Notes: a model not told the origin generated them from the sequence alone. A stretch of 64,000 nucleotides of DNA from Monosporascus cannonballus (GCA_004154925.1 QJNS01000081.1:80425-144424); one strand, 5' to 3'. Positions 13,013 to 27,165 are shown, numbered from the stretch's first letter. Translations and numbers: made by a program.

Positions 13013-13155
13013 TGTTACGGCCTGGATCCTCGTAAAGCTTTCCACTGTATTCGAGTACATATGTAGCTGCAAACACTAGAATGATTGCCATAATTGCTAT
13101 TATTTCATAGATCTTATACTCTAGTAGCACAGTAGTATAAGGCGTAGCTGTTACA
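13013..13155 (+). repeat. Solo LTR-like element (TGTTACGGCC family), copy 1
   Basis: 143 bp from TGTTACGGCC to TAGCTGTTACA with inverted ends TGTTAC/GTTACA. It shares GCAGCTATAAGCACTAGAATG-like and GCGTAGCGGTATAAGG-like blocks with 37,315-37,448. Flanks TATAT and TATTT agree at 4 of 5 bases. It is much less mutated than its surroundings, consistent with its short length. Confidence 0.6.
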
Positions 13156-16100
13156 TATTTATTTTATATATAATTCAGCTATGAATTAACGTTTTATATA
13201 ATTTCAATAATCTTTTCGTTTTCATTGTTTCTCGTTTTCGCTTATTATTATAACTTTTATACTGATATCTGTTTTTGCGTTTTTCAATTCTGAAACTATA
13301 TTTATTTTAATCGCATTATTTACGTTTAAATTATGTAGTAAATCTTTGTTCAAATTCTGTAATAATAGAATATTTAAAAATTATGTATATATATCTTTTT
13401 CATACATTTATATATAATATATATTCTTACTTGTCGTACAAGATTCTAAGGTTTAATATTTATAACTTAGCTATGCAATACATATTTTTAACTAGATAAT
13501 TCTGCTTCTAAAAATAAATAATTGTTATATAATATTTAAACAGTATAAACTTTAGAGTTTTTTAATTAAATTACTACATAGTATGAAATAGAAAGCTTAA
13601 ACACGATTTTATAATTTGATACTTTATAATACTAATATAATTCGCTATAATCTGAATCTTTTATATAATGTATAATATTGTATAAATGATTCCGAGTTCT
13701 ATTACTAATATTAAATATTTATATAAATATAGTGTTTTTTAATAAAATATTTTACTCGAAATATTAACCTTATAGAATAAAACTGACTTCACAATTATAA
13801 TGATTATAAAATACTATTAATTGATATATGTGCGCAGTAATATTAATGGAGAAAATATTTACTCTTTCTAATTCTTATTTATACTAATATAATTTTATAA
13901 TATATGTTAATTGTTTTAATTTAATCGTGAATAATATATATCTTTTTTGAAAACGCGATATACATATTAATACCATCTAATATCAGTTAACTAATACGAA
14001 ATTACTTTAACTAAAACACCGTCGTAAATTTCGCCTAATAGTATATTGTTTTGTATCGGTGCTAGTTTTCTTTTAAAAACATAATTTCCTTTCCCGTTTT
14101 TCTTATTATATTTTCGAAATAAAATGTTTGTTAAAATTTTGCACACAAATTTAATTATTCTAAACATGTAATTATCGTTTTTGGAGTTTATAAAATAGAT
14201 AATAATAATACAACGTTACAAAATTTGGTTTACGATTTATTTATTTTAGTATAATATCAAATTATATAATATAATATATGTCTAAAATTAGTTATTGACG
14301 AAGTATTTATGAATTATTATAATATTATTAATATAATTGTATATATTAGAATATTACACCTATAAAAGCTAATAAAAATACACATTTTAATATATATTTT
14401 AATTAAGTCAGTTTATTAAAATATAAAATGGGTATATGTCTTTTTCAAAAATAGTTTATAAGGAATATTATTTTATTAACTATATGTATTTTATTATTTA
14501 TTAATAATAATTAATATCAATTTAATAATTTATACATTATTAGTTATATCATTTTAAAACCGTTATATATTTTAATTTGAATTTTATACATTATTTAAAA
14601 ATGTATTTCTAATATTTTTGCTATATATTTATTAGGTTTGTGTCTTATTACGCTTTATATATTTTCTTTTTTTGAAGCTATAATATAGACGATAATTATT
14701 GAAAATCCGAGTTTTTGCTTATTTAATATGTGATATGTTTGTGCTTTTCGTTTTTTCTTAAATTATGATAAGAATATATTATTAATCTTAGAAACTTTTT
14801 GAAATTTCTAAGTATAATAATATAATTTCGTATATTTAATTTTATTATTATTTAATTAGAAAAAGTACGACACTTTTATTTCGCTAATATATAAAACATC
14901 TATAAAATTCAAAATATCTATAAGAATGAACGAAGAATTAATTTAACTTTCGAAACGAACTATATTAAATACAGCAACATTTTGCGGACTTTACCTTTAA
15001 CAATATATATTATTTTTAAATAGTTATATTATTAATTCAGTAAATATTTCATAGTTAAACACTGGTGAAGCAAATCACGAACCATAAATCTTTTTTATGA
15101 TTTGTTTTATGAATATACTCGAATATATATATTACTCACGAAGCAATAACAATAATATTTCAATAAATATTTCTGAGTATATTTTTAACTATATAACTTA
15201 TAAAGGGTTATTTTAAAAAGTATACGCTTATATTAATAATGTTTTATATGTAAGCCATATAATTTAAAACCGTTTGTAAATAGCAAGAAATATTATCGGT
15301 TTTACGTATTATATTAAAACATAATCACGTAATTAGACATAGAACAAATGCGAATTATTTAATACGAAGATTTTGAAATAATGAAATAAACCTTTCTCTA
15401 TTATAGATTCAGACGACTTAAGTATTTTACAAATTTATACAATTTAGGCTGGTACTCGTTGTTAAATATTTTAATTTATTTAAAATTAATGTAATATATT
15501 AGATATGAGAAATATAATAACTTTCGTATTCTAGATTTAAGTATAAAATTATAATACAGTTTATATTATATATTTTGTAAGCGTTATTTCTATCATATCA
15601 AACGATAAGAAAATCAGTAGTTTTGTATATAAAGATGTCGAACAGATAGTTGTATATAAAGATTTATGTTAAAATTATCGCAATATGTCTGATATTCAAA
15701 TTAAAATATTTAATTATAAATAGGAATATGAAATTATTTTAATATTTATTTAAGCGTTTAATACAAATGTTTTCGATAATTAACTATAAATTTAATTACG
15801 TTAAAAATATAATATTTAAAAAACAACATTTCGTGGATTGTAACGTATAGTATTTTGAAAAGTAGAACTAGTAAACGTTAATTACCAATATTTAAAAGTA
15901 AACATTTTATACAAAATGTTAACAAATTTAAAAAACAAAAAAAGACTTAAAATACTGAAATCTTTATTTAAGATATAATCAAATAAATCTGTTACATTAA
16001 GAAAAATTAATTAAAGCTTTAAGCTAATTATTCTTCTACAAAATTAATTTTAAAATTCTATACGAAGCAATAACAGCGTAAATTATTAAATTTAAATACT

Positions 16101-18415
16101 CTTAATTACTATTTTAAAAAAATGTCGGATTAATTATATATATAATAAGAAAATAATTATTTTAATTTCGTAATCTGATCTAAGATACTTAAAAATTAAA
16201 AATATAAATTTAAAAAAAGGCTTAGAAGATAAAAACTAATAAATTTTAATTTAGCGTAATAAACAGAAAGTTAGAAATTGAGAAAATAAAATATTAATTA
16301 GAATAAATACAAACCCGTATTATGTAATATACAATTGTGTTAGTCTTTTTAATTAAAAATACTTATTATAAATGTATTATAATATATACTTAATCTATAT
16401 TCTTACACATAAATGTTCTAAATAAAATTTAGCAAAATAAAAGTTGATAAATTTACTACATTACTCGTTATTAGAACATTTTATAACCGCAATATTATAT
16501 CGAAATTAAATCTCATTTTTTATTAACTCTTATTAAACCGAATTAATCGTTGTTTTTAGCACCAAAGTTAATATTATAATTATTTTTAACTTATTATTAG
16601 TATTATTACTCAATAAATATTCTTTATCATTTTTAATACGTAGTTTTTGAATTTCGATAAAAGTTATGATTTTTATTTTTGTTTTTCTAAATATGATTAT
16701 TTTAACGTCGAATTACCAAGTTTTTTATTTTGGTAACACTGTAAACTCCGATAACAATATAATAATAAACTAATTATATAAATATAAAAACAATAATAAA
16801 ACAATAAGAAACTTAACAATGTTAAAACAGCAGAAAATTTAAAGTTAATATTGCGAATTAAAAACAAAATAGATTTTGAACTAAAATTACATAATATATT
16901 ATAACTACGCATACGAATATAATCGTTATAATACTTAAAATTCTAGTATTTAATTATAAAACGAAAAAGGTTGTGTGTTTAATTAATATTTAAATCTTAT
17001 ATATTATCAATAAATTGTGAATTAGTATTTTAAAACAACGATTATATACGTTTCATTTTAATTAAAACCGGCCATAATTTATAAAAACCTTTTCAATTTT
17101 CGTAGATTTGTCGAATTTAAAATATAATAACCATTCGTAATTATAATAAAGCGGTTTAGAAAATAAAAATATAACGTTACTTTTCGATAATTAATCGATT
17201 TCTACTCTTTGTATAAAATGATTTATATTTTTTACAAAATAGAAAATATATCTTTTTAGTATATAATACATAACGTAAAAAGGTAAGCGACTTTTTTTAA
17301 AAAATAATTTTTATTTTAAACACGAATAATGTTTAAACTCATTTATTTATATTTTAACTTAAATAAAGGCGTCCACTTCGCGTAACGTATTTGGAATTAT
17401 GGGAAATAAGATCTGTTTAAATGTAATAAAAATAACTATTTATTTCATTTGTTTTTTGTGTTTAATAAAAATAACCGTAAAAAAAAGGGTTTAATTTTTG
17501 GGTCTTAACACTAAACGTTTATTATTTTTGTATTAAATGCTCTTACTAAACTCGCGTTCAATTACTTTTATACACCTAATTACTCACTTAGAAATTTAAA
17601 TATATAATAATATCTGAACGTATATATACTTTAAAAAGGTTAAAATGGAATAAAGTTATAAAAACCTTTTAAATAGAGACTATTCACTGTTTCTAAATAC
17701 ATGAATCATTTTATATATACTTTCGCTATTAAATAACCTTTTTCAGCAAAATTCTATTTTTGTCTAATTTTATAAATTAAGATTATATTCTGTAAGAAAT
17801 TTCAAAGTAAAACGAACAATAGTTCAATGCGCTAAATCAATAAAAATAAAATTCGACATTTATTTCATTTTAATAGATATAACTCGTAAGACATTACGTG
17901 TTAGTTTTGTTATTTTCGAATGCTGCTATATCGCTTTTTATTACTGAATTTATATTTTTATAAATAAAGCAGATCTTGGTTTATTAATCGAAAATTTGAT
18001 TTTTATTTTATCTTCTTTTAAATAAGCAGCTAACTTTTATATTAAACGTATATTAAAATATAAATAATATACTTCACTTATAGTTAAGTATGTTTAATTG
18101 TTTCTAATTATAAACTAATCAATATAATCCTTATTATAAATTATTAATATAATATGTTAAGGTATATCTTATTATGTTATACGATTAATATTAGGAGTAC
18201 ATATATGGAACTTTAAAAACATAATAAATATTTTATTACCAGTACATTTATAAAATTATTTAAGTTCTAATATATGTATATTTTATTTCCGTGAATTATT
18301 TTGAAATTATATAATTTCATAATTACTTTTATAATATTTGAATTTTATTTTTAATTTATAATTATTTTAGTTAAATATTTATGAATGTTTAGAATTATTA
18401 ATTTATTATTAATAT
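13156..18415. other. AT-rich RIP-degraded sequence, nothing recognisable
   Basis: Over 5 kb of nearly pure A/T. No LTR pair, pol motif or plausible gene was recognised on either strand; a 71-codon frame at 16,697-16,912 (minus) is low-complexity and considered chance. Most likely older transposon remnants. Confidence 0.6.
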
Positions 18416-18540
18416 TACAACCGGGCATATTGCGGCCTTCTAGAATAGTTGTAACAGAAGTAGCTAAAAAAAATCAAATAGGTTAAGTTACGTAATAGAT
18501 TACCAACTTACTGGTAACAAGCCTATAAGCCGGATGATTA
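18416..18540. other. Short unmutated island of unknown nature
   Basis: About 125 bases of near-normal composition within RIPed DNA, beginning ACCGGGCATATTGCGGCC and ending AGCCGG. No ORF, tRNA or LTR identity was established. It may be a short repeat or unique sequence that escaped RIP. Confidence 0.35.
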
Positions 18541-19160
18541 ATTTATTAATAATAAGCTAAGAAATGAAAATAAAGATATATATTTATTCTGTATTTAATT
18601 TAAGGAATATTAATTTATAGTATAATTGTGTAGATTAAAATATTAGTAGAATTATAAAATATTTTAAGTTATTTTCGAATTTAGATTTTTAAGATACTTT
18701 TAGTAATATATATCCGTATAATCAGCATTTAATAATTAATTAAATTGAATTTCGGAAACATTATTTTATATTGACATCATATTAATTATGAAAGGATTTA
18801 AATATAATTAATTTTAACATTTATTTTGGAATTTAAAAACATGATAATAAATATTTTAAACGAATAAATATATTAATGTCGAATTTCTATTTTATAATTA
18901 TGTTTAATGAAACTATTCATTTATTAACAAAAAATAATTGTATTTTGTAATTGTATTTTTAGATTATGAATAATTATAAGCATATATGTAAATTAATACA
19001 TTTATATATTATATTATAATTTAGTTTATATTTCTTCAATGTAATTAAATATCTATAAACATTTAATATAATACAATTAATGCAATAAATATTACATTTG
19101 ATATTTTCGAACATAATGTTTAATTTATAGTTTTTACGATTAAGATAAATTATACGTTAA
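18541..19160. other. AT-rich sequence, nothing recognisable
   Basis: Low-complexity A/T-dominated DNA with no supported feature. Confidence 0.6.
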
Positions 19161-19395
19161 TACACTAAAGCCTCATTGAAAAGCCAAATACGTAATTACT
19201 GACAAACTTCGACCATGATAAACCTTATGCTCGCCACGGTTCGGCAGAGTCAAGAGGTTAAGCTTTACGCGACAAACTTTAAGGGCGTATAAAAGGCTTT
19301 GCAAGCTCTTGATAGTCTTACCCCTAGGAGTAACGAATATCAGCTAAGGAAAAAACCTAGAAAATTTAACCTCGATCCTGTCCACAGCTTTATAA
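19161..19395. other. Unmutated 235-bp island of unknown nature
   Basis: This stretch has near-normal composition (words such as CTCGCCACGGTTCGGCAGAG and TTACCCCTAGGAGTAACG) between AT-rich flanks. No reading frame is open throughout. I could not match it to tRNA, 5S rRNA or any LTR in the window. A small RNA gene or unique spacer are both possible. Confidence 0.35.
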
Positions 19396-20499
19396 ATGAA
19401 ATTAATATATATAAACAATAAAAACAAAACGCATATAGTGAATATTAATATATTTAATAGAACTATATATAATTTCTATAATAAATAGACTCTATTAATA
19501 TTTATTGAACTATATCGTTTTTAAAAAATAAAAGTGATTATAATAATTTAAAATTAATCCGTTAGTTATTAATTAAATTTAAAAATAATCCAAGTATGTT
19601 ATTTAACAGGTATATAATTCCATAGTTTTGAATTAAACCTTTTCATATTTGCGAATATTAAAGTAAAAATAAAATATTAAATTATTAATATGGAAATTCG
19701 CTATTTGCTTTATTAACTTAATTAGTAATACGATGTATATAATAATTAAATTGATTATTTAAAGATTTTACAAATATAAAAGATTTTTAAACACTATTTT
19801 AATAACGTAAAAAAATATACTTTTCGAAAGCTAATTTATATACTATATATATTTATTTATTTCTAGAACATATACCCTTATTAAATATATCGCTTACTAT
19901 AAAGCAAATCAATCGACGCTATAATGTTCTCGTAACGTTATCGGTCGTATATATACCGTTAATATATATATTAATTATATTTATATGGGACGAAAATAAC
20001 AATTTACTCTAGAAATAAAATACTCAAAAGATAAAACTATTTGTCGTAAACTTTCAAATATCTTATATGTATTTAGTTGTTTATGAAACAAATATATTTC
20101 CAGCTTTTTTATTAGAAATCCGAAACCTTATATATTATCATTATATCAACTAAAATAAACGAAAAGCTATACTGTACATTTATTACATTTTAAGACGTTT
20201 AGTTTTTTAAAGAATTTATTAGTAAGCATAATTAAAATAAAGATTATGTTATCAAATTAAAATTTTAAGTTTGCGAATAATTATAAAAATATTAAAATTA
20301 AAAGTTCCGTAATTAATATTTATTACAGAAGTTATAATTAATAATTTTGGCGATTTTATATAATATAATTATAAGTTAATTTAAAAATTACGATATATTA
20401 TTAATCCATGTTTTAAAACTTTCATTATTTTTATAAATAAAATTTATAAAACGGTTTAATCAATATATTAAACCCCTAACCGTTATTTCTTAATCAAAA
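19396..20499. other. AT-rich RIP-degraded sequence, nothing recognisable
   Basis: Stops in all frames and no LTR ends or pol motifs. Probably decayed repeat DNA. Confidence 0.6.
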
Positions 20500-20590
20500 G
20501 CTTTAACTGTATTTACGCCTATTACACCGCAAGCACAGCCACAACCTTCAAAATAGGGTCCTAATCGCAGTAAGGCAAACCAATATCTCG
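20500..20590 (+). repeat. Dispersed repeat fragment, partner at 843-916
   Basis: Shares GCACAGCCACAACC and CAAAATAGGGTCC-type blocks with 843-916; differences are largely C-to-T or G-to-A. It lies just upstream of the copia insertion site and was already present when copia inserted. Confidence 0.45.
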
Positions 20591-20709
20591 ATCCGCAGTA
20601 TTACGACCTAACCCAAAACCGGCCGCGAAAAACGGTCGGATTCATACAAATCGGTTACGTAATTTGGATATCTCTCCGCATCAAGATGCAGAAAAATCCA
20701 TACAGGACC

Positions 20710-20872
20710 TGTCAGATATAAGGGATATTAATTATGTATATCTTGTTAACTAATTGCAGGTACTTTAAAACGCGCACTGTACTTTAAGGTGATTTAATCC
20801 CGGAATATATATGTTCCGATTAAAGGGAATCTTCCGTATATAGAGTACTAAAATACCCCCTGCTAACCGACA
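20710..20872 (-). repeat. Copia LTR (3' LTR in element orientation)
   Basis: 163 bp, TG...CA, starting TGTCAGATATAAGGG and ending CTAACCGACA. It matches 26,061-26,223 over its whole length, with several RIP-type differences, and the shorter-mutated solo copy at 62,231-62,395. Confidence 0.9.
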
Positions 20873-21972
20873 TACCCCTTTAATACCTTAAAGTATTTAT
20901 AATATTAATTATTATAATTCCTAAAGCTATAATTATTTATTTCACTTTTCCTTTAACGATTAAATTTTCCTAATTAACTAATTTCTTTTTAAAAATCTTT
21001 TGTAAAACGTTTTTTTGCCAATCGAATACTTCCGTAATATCTATTAGTTTTAATTACTTTTTAAAATGCTTAAAGGGTTTACGTAATAAGGCTTTTATTA
21101 AACCGTCGGCTAATATATCGCTCGTAAACGTATAATTTATTTTAATTAAATCGTTTTTTTGTAGCTTATTATAATTAATAATTATATATATTTATATATC
21201 GCAATTTCGTTATTAATGAGGTAATATCGGCGTTAATAAGCCGAATAGTTTATTAATTATCGTATTATATATTTAACGGTCCTATACTTAATGTAATTTT
21301 TAATTTTTTAATTAATTAAAAGTTAAATAAGGTTTTTTTTATAACTTATATAAAAAATAATAATTCCGTTTTTATTATAAAAATAATTAATATATTTTAT
21401 TTATTCGCTTATTATTTTATTATTTTTCGAAAAAACTTTATAACGTAACTTTAGGAATTCTTTCGGTCGATTATATTATTCGGAAAATAAACGTTATTCC
21501 AAATATTTAATAAATATTTACTTTCGAATCATAACCTTAATGTTTTAATGCTAATTAAATATAATATAATTCGATTAATAACTTTATGATATATGTTATT
21601 AGGGTTCAAGTTAAATAGGATAAATCGGGATACCATAAAGGATATATCGGATTACATATTAATTATTACGAAAAAAATGAAATCAATTTTTTTTAATATT
21701 TGTAAATAAAATCTGGATAAGCTAAATTAGGATTTAGCAATAACTTAATATTAATTATAGGTATTTTAAAGAAGTTATTTAAATTTCCTTTAGGTATTAG
21801 ATTAACTAATTTATTTATAAAATTAAATTAAAATAACCAGATTTTTCTATTAGATTTATTTTTAATTATTTCGATATCGAAAAACCATTTATAAATCCTT
21901 ATTCCTTATTAAGGTATACCGTTTTTATATTTATTGAATTAATTAATTAACGAAATCTTAATCTTTTGCACG

Positions 21973-22175
21973 ATATATTATAATAATATCGTTTACAAAA
22001 AAAATAAATACCTTTTAATGAATAAAATAATAAAGTTTGTAAAAAACGGGATTAAGTCCTAACTTTTTAAATATCTTAATAAAATCCTTTTATCATAACA
22101 AAAATAATTCCCTTAGTTTATATAATATTTTTTTAATTAAGAAAAATTTGCCATATTACAAATATCCTAGGGGCG
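21973..22175 (-). pseudogene. Remnant of copia reverse transcriptase
   Basis: The only part of the copia polyprotein I could read with confidence. In consecutive minus-strand frames it shows the region leading into the RT active site and then FFVNDIIIIY, corresponding to the YVDD catalytic loop with D-to-N substitution. Intervening TAA/TAG codons interrupt it. The change pattern is G-to-A on the coding strand, in keeping with RIP. Confidence 0.7.
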
Positions 22176-25100
22176 TTTTTATATATATTTTATAAAGTAA
22201 ATTGGTATTTATAAAGACATTTATAACGTTATACTACTTAAGTTTTAAATTAAATCTAACCGTAATGACAATTAAAGTTCGAAATAACTTTTTAATAAAG
22301 GTAATTGCATATATATTGCTATAAAAAGTTTTAAATTATTAATTATTGCGTATAACAAAACGGACCTTATATTTTTGGAATTAGTTATATTTATTAAATT
22401 TGTAAATATATATTTATATATATTTTAAAACCTATTTTCTTTTAGCAAAAAACTAATTAACGGCTTTTTAGGATTATATCTCCTTATAGTTTTATAAATA
22501 AGCCTTTTCGATTTTACGGAATATCTTTTTTAACAGATATATACTTAGTTTTTTATGGTCTTACGGCGATAACGGTAAATTACACTTATGTATTTGATTT
22601 TATAACTTAAATACTTTTTTATATGCTAAAATATTATCATTTCTTTAATTAAAATAGTACGTATTTCGAGTAATTAATTTTTTTTAAATTTCCGTAACTT
22701 ATTAGCCGGTTATCGTACGCATTTACAAAAAAGGTTAAACGTTTTATATTAAATAGGGCTTTTTATATTTTATATTTATTTCGGATAATACTTTCTTAAT
22801 ACGGAACATATAAAAAGCTTACGTTTATAACCCGTAAGGTACTTTTATTTTTTACCGTTACTTTGGGTTAAATAATATAAAGAAAACTTAAGGTTATATT
22901 TATTTTTTCCGTCAGCGTAATAATCGTAATAATTGTTAAGGTAAATACGAATAATAATAATGGTTTAAAAACGGAAATAATTCGAATATAACGGTTGTAT
23001 AAAAATAATTAATCCTTTACGAACAAACTTATTTTTCCTTATTCCGTACGTATTTTGCGTTAATATTTTTCTGGAATTATTTCTTTTATTTAGCCGGTAA
23101 TTAAATTATTTTATTTAGATTTTTATTTTTCTTTATATATAAATTAAATAGTTATCGTTTTGATTAAGTATTTTTATTTATCGGAATAAGTTTTATAACC
23201 TTTTTTTTATAATATGCAAAAAGTTGTTTTTTAAATTTTTAATACTACTTAAAAAGGTGGTTTTTTTTTATTAAATTATACATTTCGAATAATAATAACT
23301 TTATTAATTAATAGGTTCTAAATTTCGTAAATATTTGTAAATCGGAAGCTGATAAAGTAATTAATTTATATTTTAGAATTTAGGTTTTATAATTTTTATT
23401 TTTTTTATAGTAATAATTGTTATAACGTAAGCTATATAGCCGTAGATTCGTAAGTAAGTTTATTAAAGTTTTCGATTAAATATTATAATGCTAGTTTTAT
23501 ACGTTAAGTAAATATAATAAATTTCGTATAAGCTTTGTTAAAAAAATATATATATTTAAACGTACGATTATATAAATATATTACCGTTTTAAAGATATAT
23601 ACGATTTAGAACGAAAGTAATTTAACGTTATTTCATATCGTAATCGTTTTTTTCTGAATTATATTTTTAAACGTTTTGCACTTCCGTTTTATGCTTAAAT
23701 ATATGGTATTAAAAATTTAAGTTTAATATTAAAAAGAAATAATTAAAATATATTTCGAAATTAATAATTTTTCAGAATTTCGTTATTATATTTGATTATT
23801 TATAAAAAAAATTTATTTTAGTTTTTTAGAATTTTTAGGAGGTATCGAAACGTTATAATTAATATATTTTATTTTCGGTTTTTAAAATAAATATTTCAAA
23901 TAAAACTTAATTATTTATCGGCGGTAAATATAACGTATTTATGTCCTTTAAGATTTTTTTCAAAATCTTTAAAATCGATAACGATTTTTTATCCTAACCA
24001 GGATATTTCTTTTTTTGGCTTACGGCGTATTAACCTTTTAGTTTTCGCCTTGCCATATATTTAATATTCGATTGTTATAAAACTCTTTAGGCGGATTTCT
24101 TTTATATAGGATTATAATTAAATAATTATTTCGGGTTCTAAACATCTTAATTTTAAGTATTATGTAATGTCGTTATCGATTTGTAATAATCTTGTTATTT
24201 ACGAATTAACGTTTCGTTTATAAGTTATTAAAATTATATAAGTAATTATTATATTAATATTTTCGATAACGAATTTATTAAGTCTATTTAGTAACGTAAT
24301 AATTATTTAATTATTTTTTTCGAATAAAATATTAGGTTTTTCGATTATTTTACCAGGAACCTTTTTTTCGGAATTGCTAAAAAGATATTACGTTATATAC
24401 GAAATTTTCGCAATATATTATGTTATACAAACGTAATATTGTGGTACCGTTAGGGTTTCGAAAAATTATATTAATTTCTTTATACTCTTTAATTAAAAGG
24501 AAATTATTATTTACATATATTCTATTACTTTATACGGTAAATTTAAAATTCAAAAATATATTAATTAAGTTAAAAATATATATCGTAAACCTTAAGTCCA
24601 AAATAATTAAATTTTATAAAGGATAAAATAAAATGTTTATAGCGTTATGTTAATTAAGAATTAAAAAATATGCTAGTATTTGTTATACCTTTTTTAAGAA
24701 TTAATTTAGTTTTTATATAATAAATTTTTCTATAGTTTTCGATAGGCGGTCGATTTTTTCTTTTAAAAACTAATCGGTAAAAATTTATCCTTGGATATAT
24801 GTTATTATTTTATTGTTAAAACGGAAATTTTCTAGAGCTTTTTTAAAAAATGCATAATAATAATTAAATAATACATAGTAATTAATTAAGTATGTTTTAT
24901 AACAAGTACCTTATACGTTTAATTTTTAACGTTTTCGCTTATTATCGTTTCGGTCCGTATAAAAACCTTTACGGTTATTTTGTTTCGGTTTACGGCTTAA
25001 GGTTTTTTTTTTGCGGTTAAAGGTTAATATTTTTGGGATTTTCTTAATTTAAATCGTTTTAATTAAGGAAATTTGCAAATATCTCGTAAAACGTTAAAAA

Positions 25101-26060
25101 CGTTACCTTAATATTTTGTAATATAAATATAAGATAAAATAGAGCTTAATAATTTAAAAAATTAACTATTATTTTTTAAAAGTTAATTATACCGTTATCG
25201 ATTTCGGCTTTTTTACCATTTAAAAAATAATAATTTATGTCTTAATTATAAGGGCTAATATTATATATAAGTTATTAATTTATATAATCGTCGTTTTTAT
25301 TTCTGGAATATTATATTATTATTTTAAGATTATAATTTTTTGTTATCTTACGATTTATTCGTTTAATTCTTTGCCAAATTTCGAAATTTACTTTAATATT
25401 TCGCGATATTTTCGTTAAGTATTAATTAGGAATCTGCTATTATATATTTTACCGGATTCGCTTAGGTCAACGTATTATTTTTGTAAATCTTTTCCTGGAA
25501 AAAAGCTAATTTTTTTAATTATTGGAAATACCGATTTTAAAACTTATTTCGTAAGGTCGTTAATATTTTTGCGGAAAATATCGTATTTCCGATTTTTGTA
25601 AATATACGCCGTAAAATCCTAATTATAGGTTTATTTGCTTTTGGTCATTATTTTAAATGTATTCGTTGAGTAATTTGTATAATCGATTTTTTTGGTAATT
25701 CTTTCGAAAAATATAAATATGGATAAAAAACCGCTTGGGGTATTAATTCGTATCGTATGGCAGATTCGTTTCTTTAAGTTGGAAATTATATTGAGTTTTG
25801 TAAATTTAATAAATTATTAAAAGTTTTAATTAAGATCGATATAATTCCAAATATAGAACGCGTATATTTTAAATTGGAATTCGCCTTTAAAGCAACCCTA
25901 GTTTTTGAGTCCTTTATAAATAATTGAGGACGTTAATAGTATGGTCGTTATTATTATTATTAGCGTATTTCGATAATTACAATTAATATATAGCCTATAT
26001 CGTTTTAGCAATAGTTAATTAATTGATATATGCCCTAATTAAGCGAATAAGACTTTTAAT

Positions 26061-26223
26061 TATCAGATATAAGGAATATTAGTTATGTATATTTTGTTAA
26101 TTAGTTGCAGGTGCTCTAAAACGCGCATTGCACTTTAAGGTGATCTAGTCCCGGAACATATATGTTCCGATCAGAGGGAATCTTCCGTATATGGGGTGCT
26201 AGAGCACCCCCTGCTAGCCGACA
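26061..26223 (-). repeat. Copia LTR (5' LTR in element orientation)
   Basis: 163 bp, from TATCAGATATAAGG (the original TG is RIPed to TA) to CTAGCCGACA, followed immediately by the target duplication GGACC. Pairs with 20,710-20,872. Confidence 0.9.
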
Positions 26224-26289
26224 GGACCCATCGTATCTAATAAAATTGGATCTGAGATAATTTCAAAATCTAATTAAAAATTAATTAAC

Positions 26290-26491
26290 TTACATAAAAT
26301 ATATACATTTGTTACTTTTATAATTTAAATAGTAATAATATGCAATATATAATTTCGTTACTTAAAATACCTTTAGTATTACGAGACGTAACCAGTTACT
26401 ATATCTATTGCTCAGATTCCCACGATACTCCTGCCAACATAAACCTGTACGACTAAGGTTTAATAGTTGGTCAAACCTGTTAGCCGTCACA
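26290..26491 (+). repeat. Partial Ty3/gypsy LTR (plus orientation), half RIPed
   Basis: The right half (about 26,345-26,491) matches 46,930-47,079 closely, including CCTGCCAACATAAACC, GGTTTAATAGTTGGT and the terminal GCCGTCACA. The left half (26,290-26,345) is still alignable but AT-shifted. The start of the LTR is not found. The boundary between mutated and unmutated halves marks an edge of RIP activity. Confidence 0.65.
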
Positions 26492-27165
26492 CAGAGAGGA
26501 TAACCACGGGATGGTGCAGCGCTTCATCAACGGTTGCAGCTGCACAATCTCCAGTGACAGTGGCTCCATCGCCTATCGACGCGGCAGATACATACATAAC
26601 CCTGCCTATAAGCAGCGGACGGTCAGGTGCCAAGGTGCGACCCCCTTTCTGGAGCCCAGCGCCCCACCAGTGAGGGTCCGGTTTGTGTATATATATGGGG
26701 GCTTCGCCCCCGAGTAGTTAGAAAGAGGCAGGCGTTAATGGTCATCTATTCACTTCCCATACTACGAACTGCTTGCTAGGCTCCTTCTTCTGCCTTTCCC
26801 TCTGTACTTTACCCTTTTCTTCGATACGGACCGGGGAGTAGAATTTCCGGTTGCATAACTGAAGCGAAGTTTGTTGGTAGGGTGATTTGGTAGCAAAATC
26901 ACGCGGGAACGGAAGGTTGCTGTGCTGCTTATTCACTTAACCAATAGCCCGAAACGTGTCTCAGCGTTGGCATCCCGTTGCAGCATTATGGCTATTGCCG
27001 GGAAGGCCAAGGGGGGAATAAACTTGCGGACCGTCAATAGAATAACTACTTGTTACTCGACAAAGAACTAGCCCATTCGCCATCTCAAGGCTTATCCCAT
27101 TCTGAACAATGGGCTGGTACAATCATGTGCTTCTAATCATTACCCGGTGTACATCCGAGAGTCTC
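26492..27165. other. Non-RIPed spacer downstream of the aldoxime dehydratase gene
   Basis: Normal composition, no recognised protein. It contains a short perfect hairpin, GGGGGC-TTC-GCCCCC (26,697-26,711). A 64-codon minus frame at 26,742-26,936 looks unremarkable and is not called. The part nearest 27,165 is likely the 3' UTR of the gene. Confidence 0.5.

Larger units (their letters stand above)
20710..26223 (-). mobile_element. Complete but dead Ty1/copia LTR retrotransposon
   Basis: Two 163-bp direct repeats (20,710-20,872 and 26,061-26,223) bound 5.2 kb of RIPed internal DNA, and the 5-bp GGACC flanks both ends (20,705-20,709 and 26,224-26,228): a clear target-site duplication. On the minus strand a copia reverse transcriptase is still legible: a block resembling LIKK-LY-LRE at ~22,090-22,175 (copia L-KALYGLRQSP region), then VNDIIII at 21,976-21,996, where the first catalytic Asp of YVDD has become Asn (GAC to AAC, a RIP-type change). 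A purine-rich stretch (AAAGGGGTA on the minus strand) adjoins the 20,710-20,872 LTR, as expected for the polypurine tract beside the 3' LTR. Stops in every frame show it is inactive. The 6-kb-scale length suits a full copia element. Confidence 0.88.

Noticed and set aside
26697..26711. Rho-independent terminator
   Set aside because: The hairpin GGGGGC-TTC-GCCCCC lacks a T-run and terminators of this type do not apply to a fungal nuclear genome.
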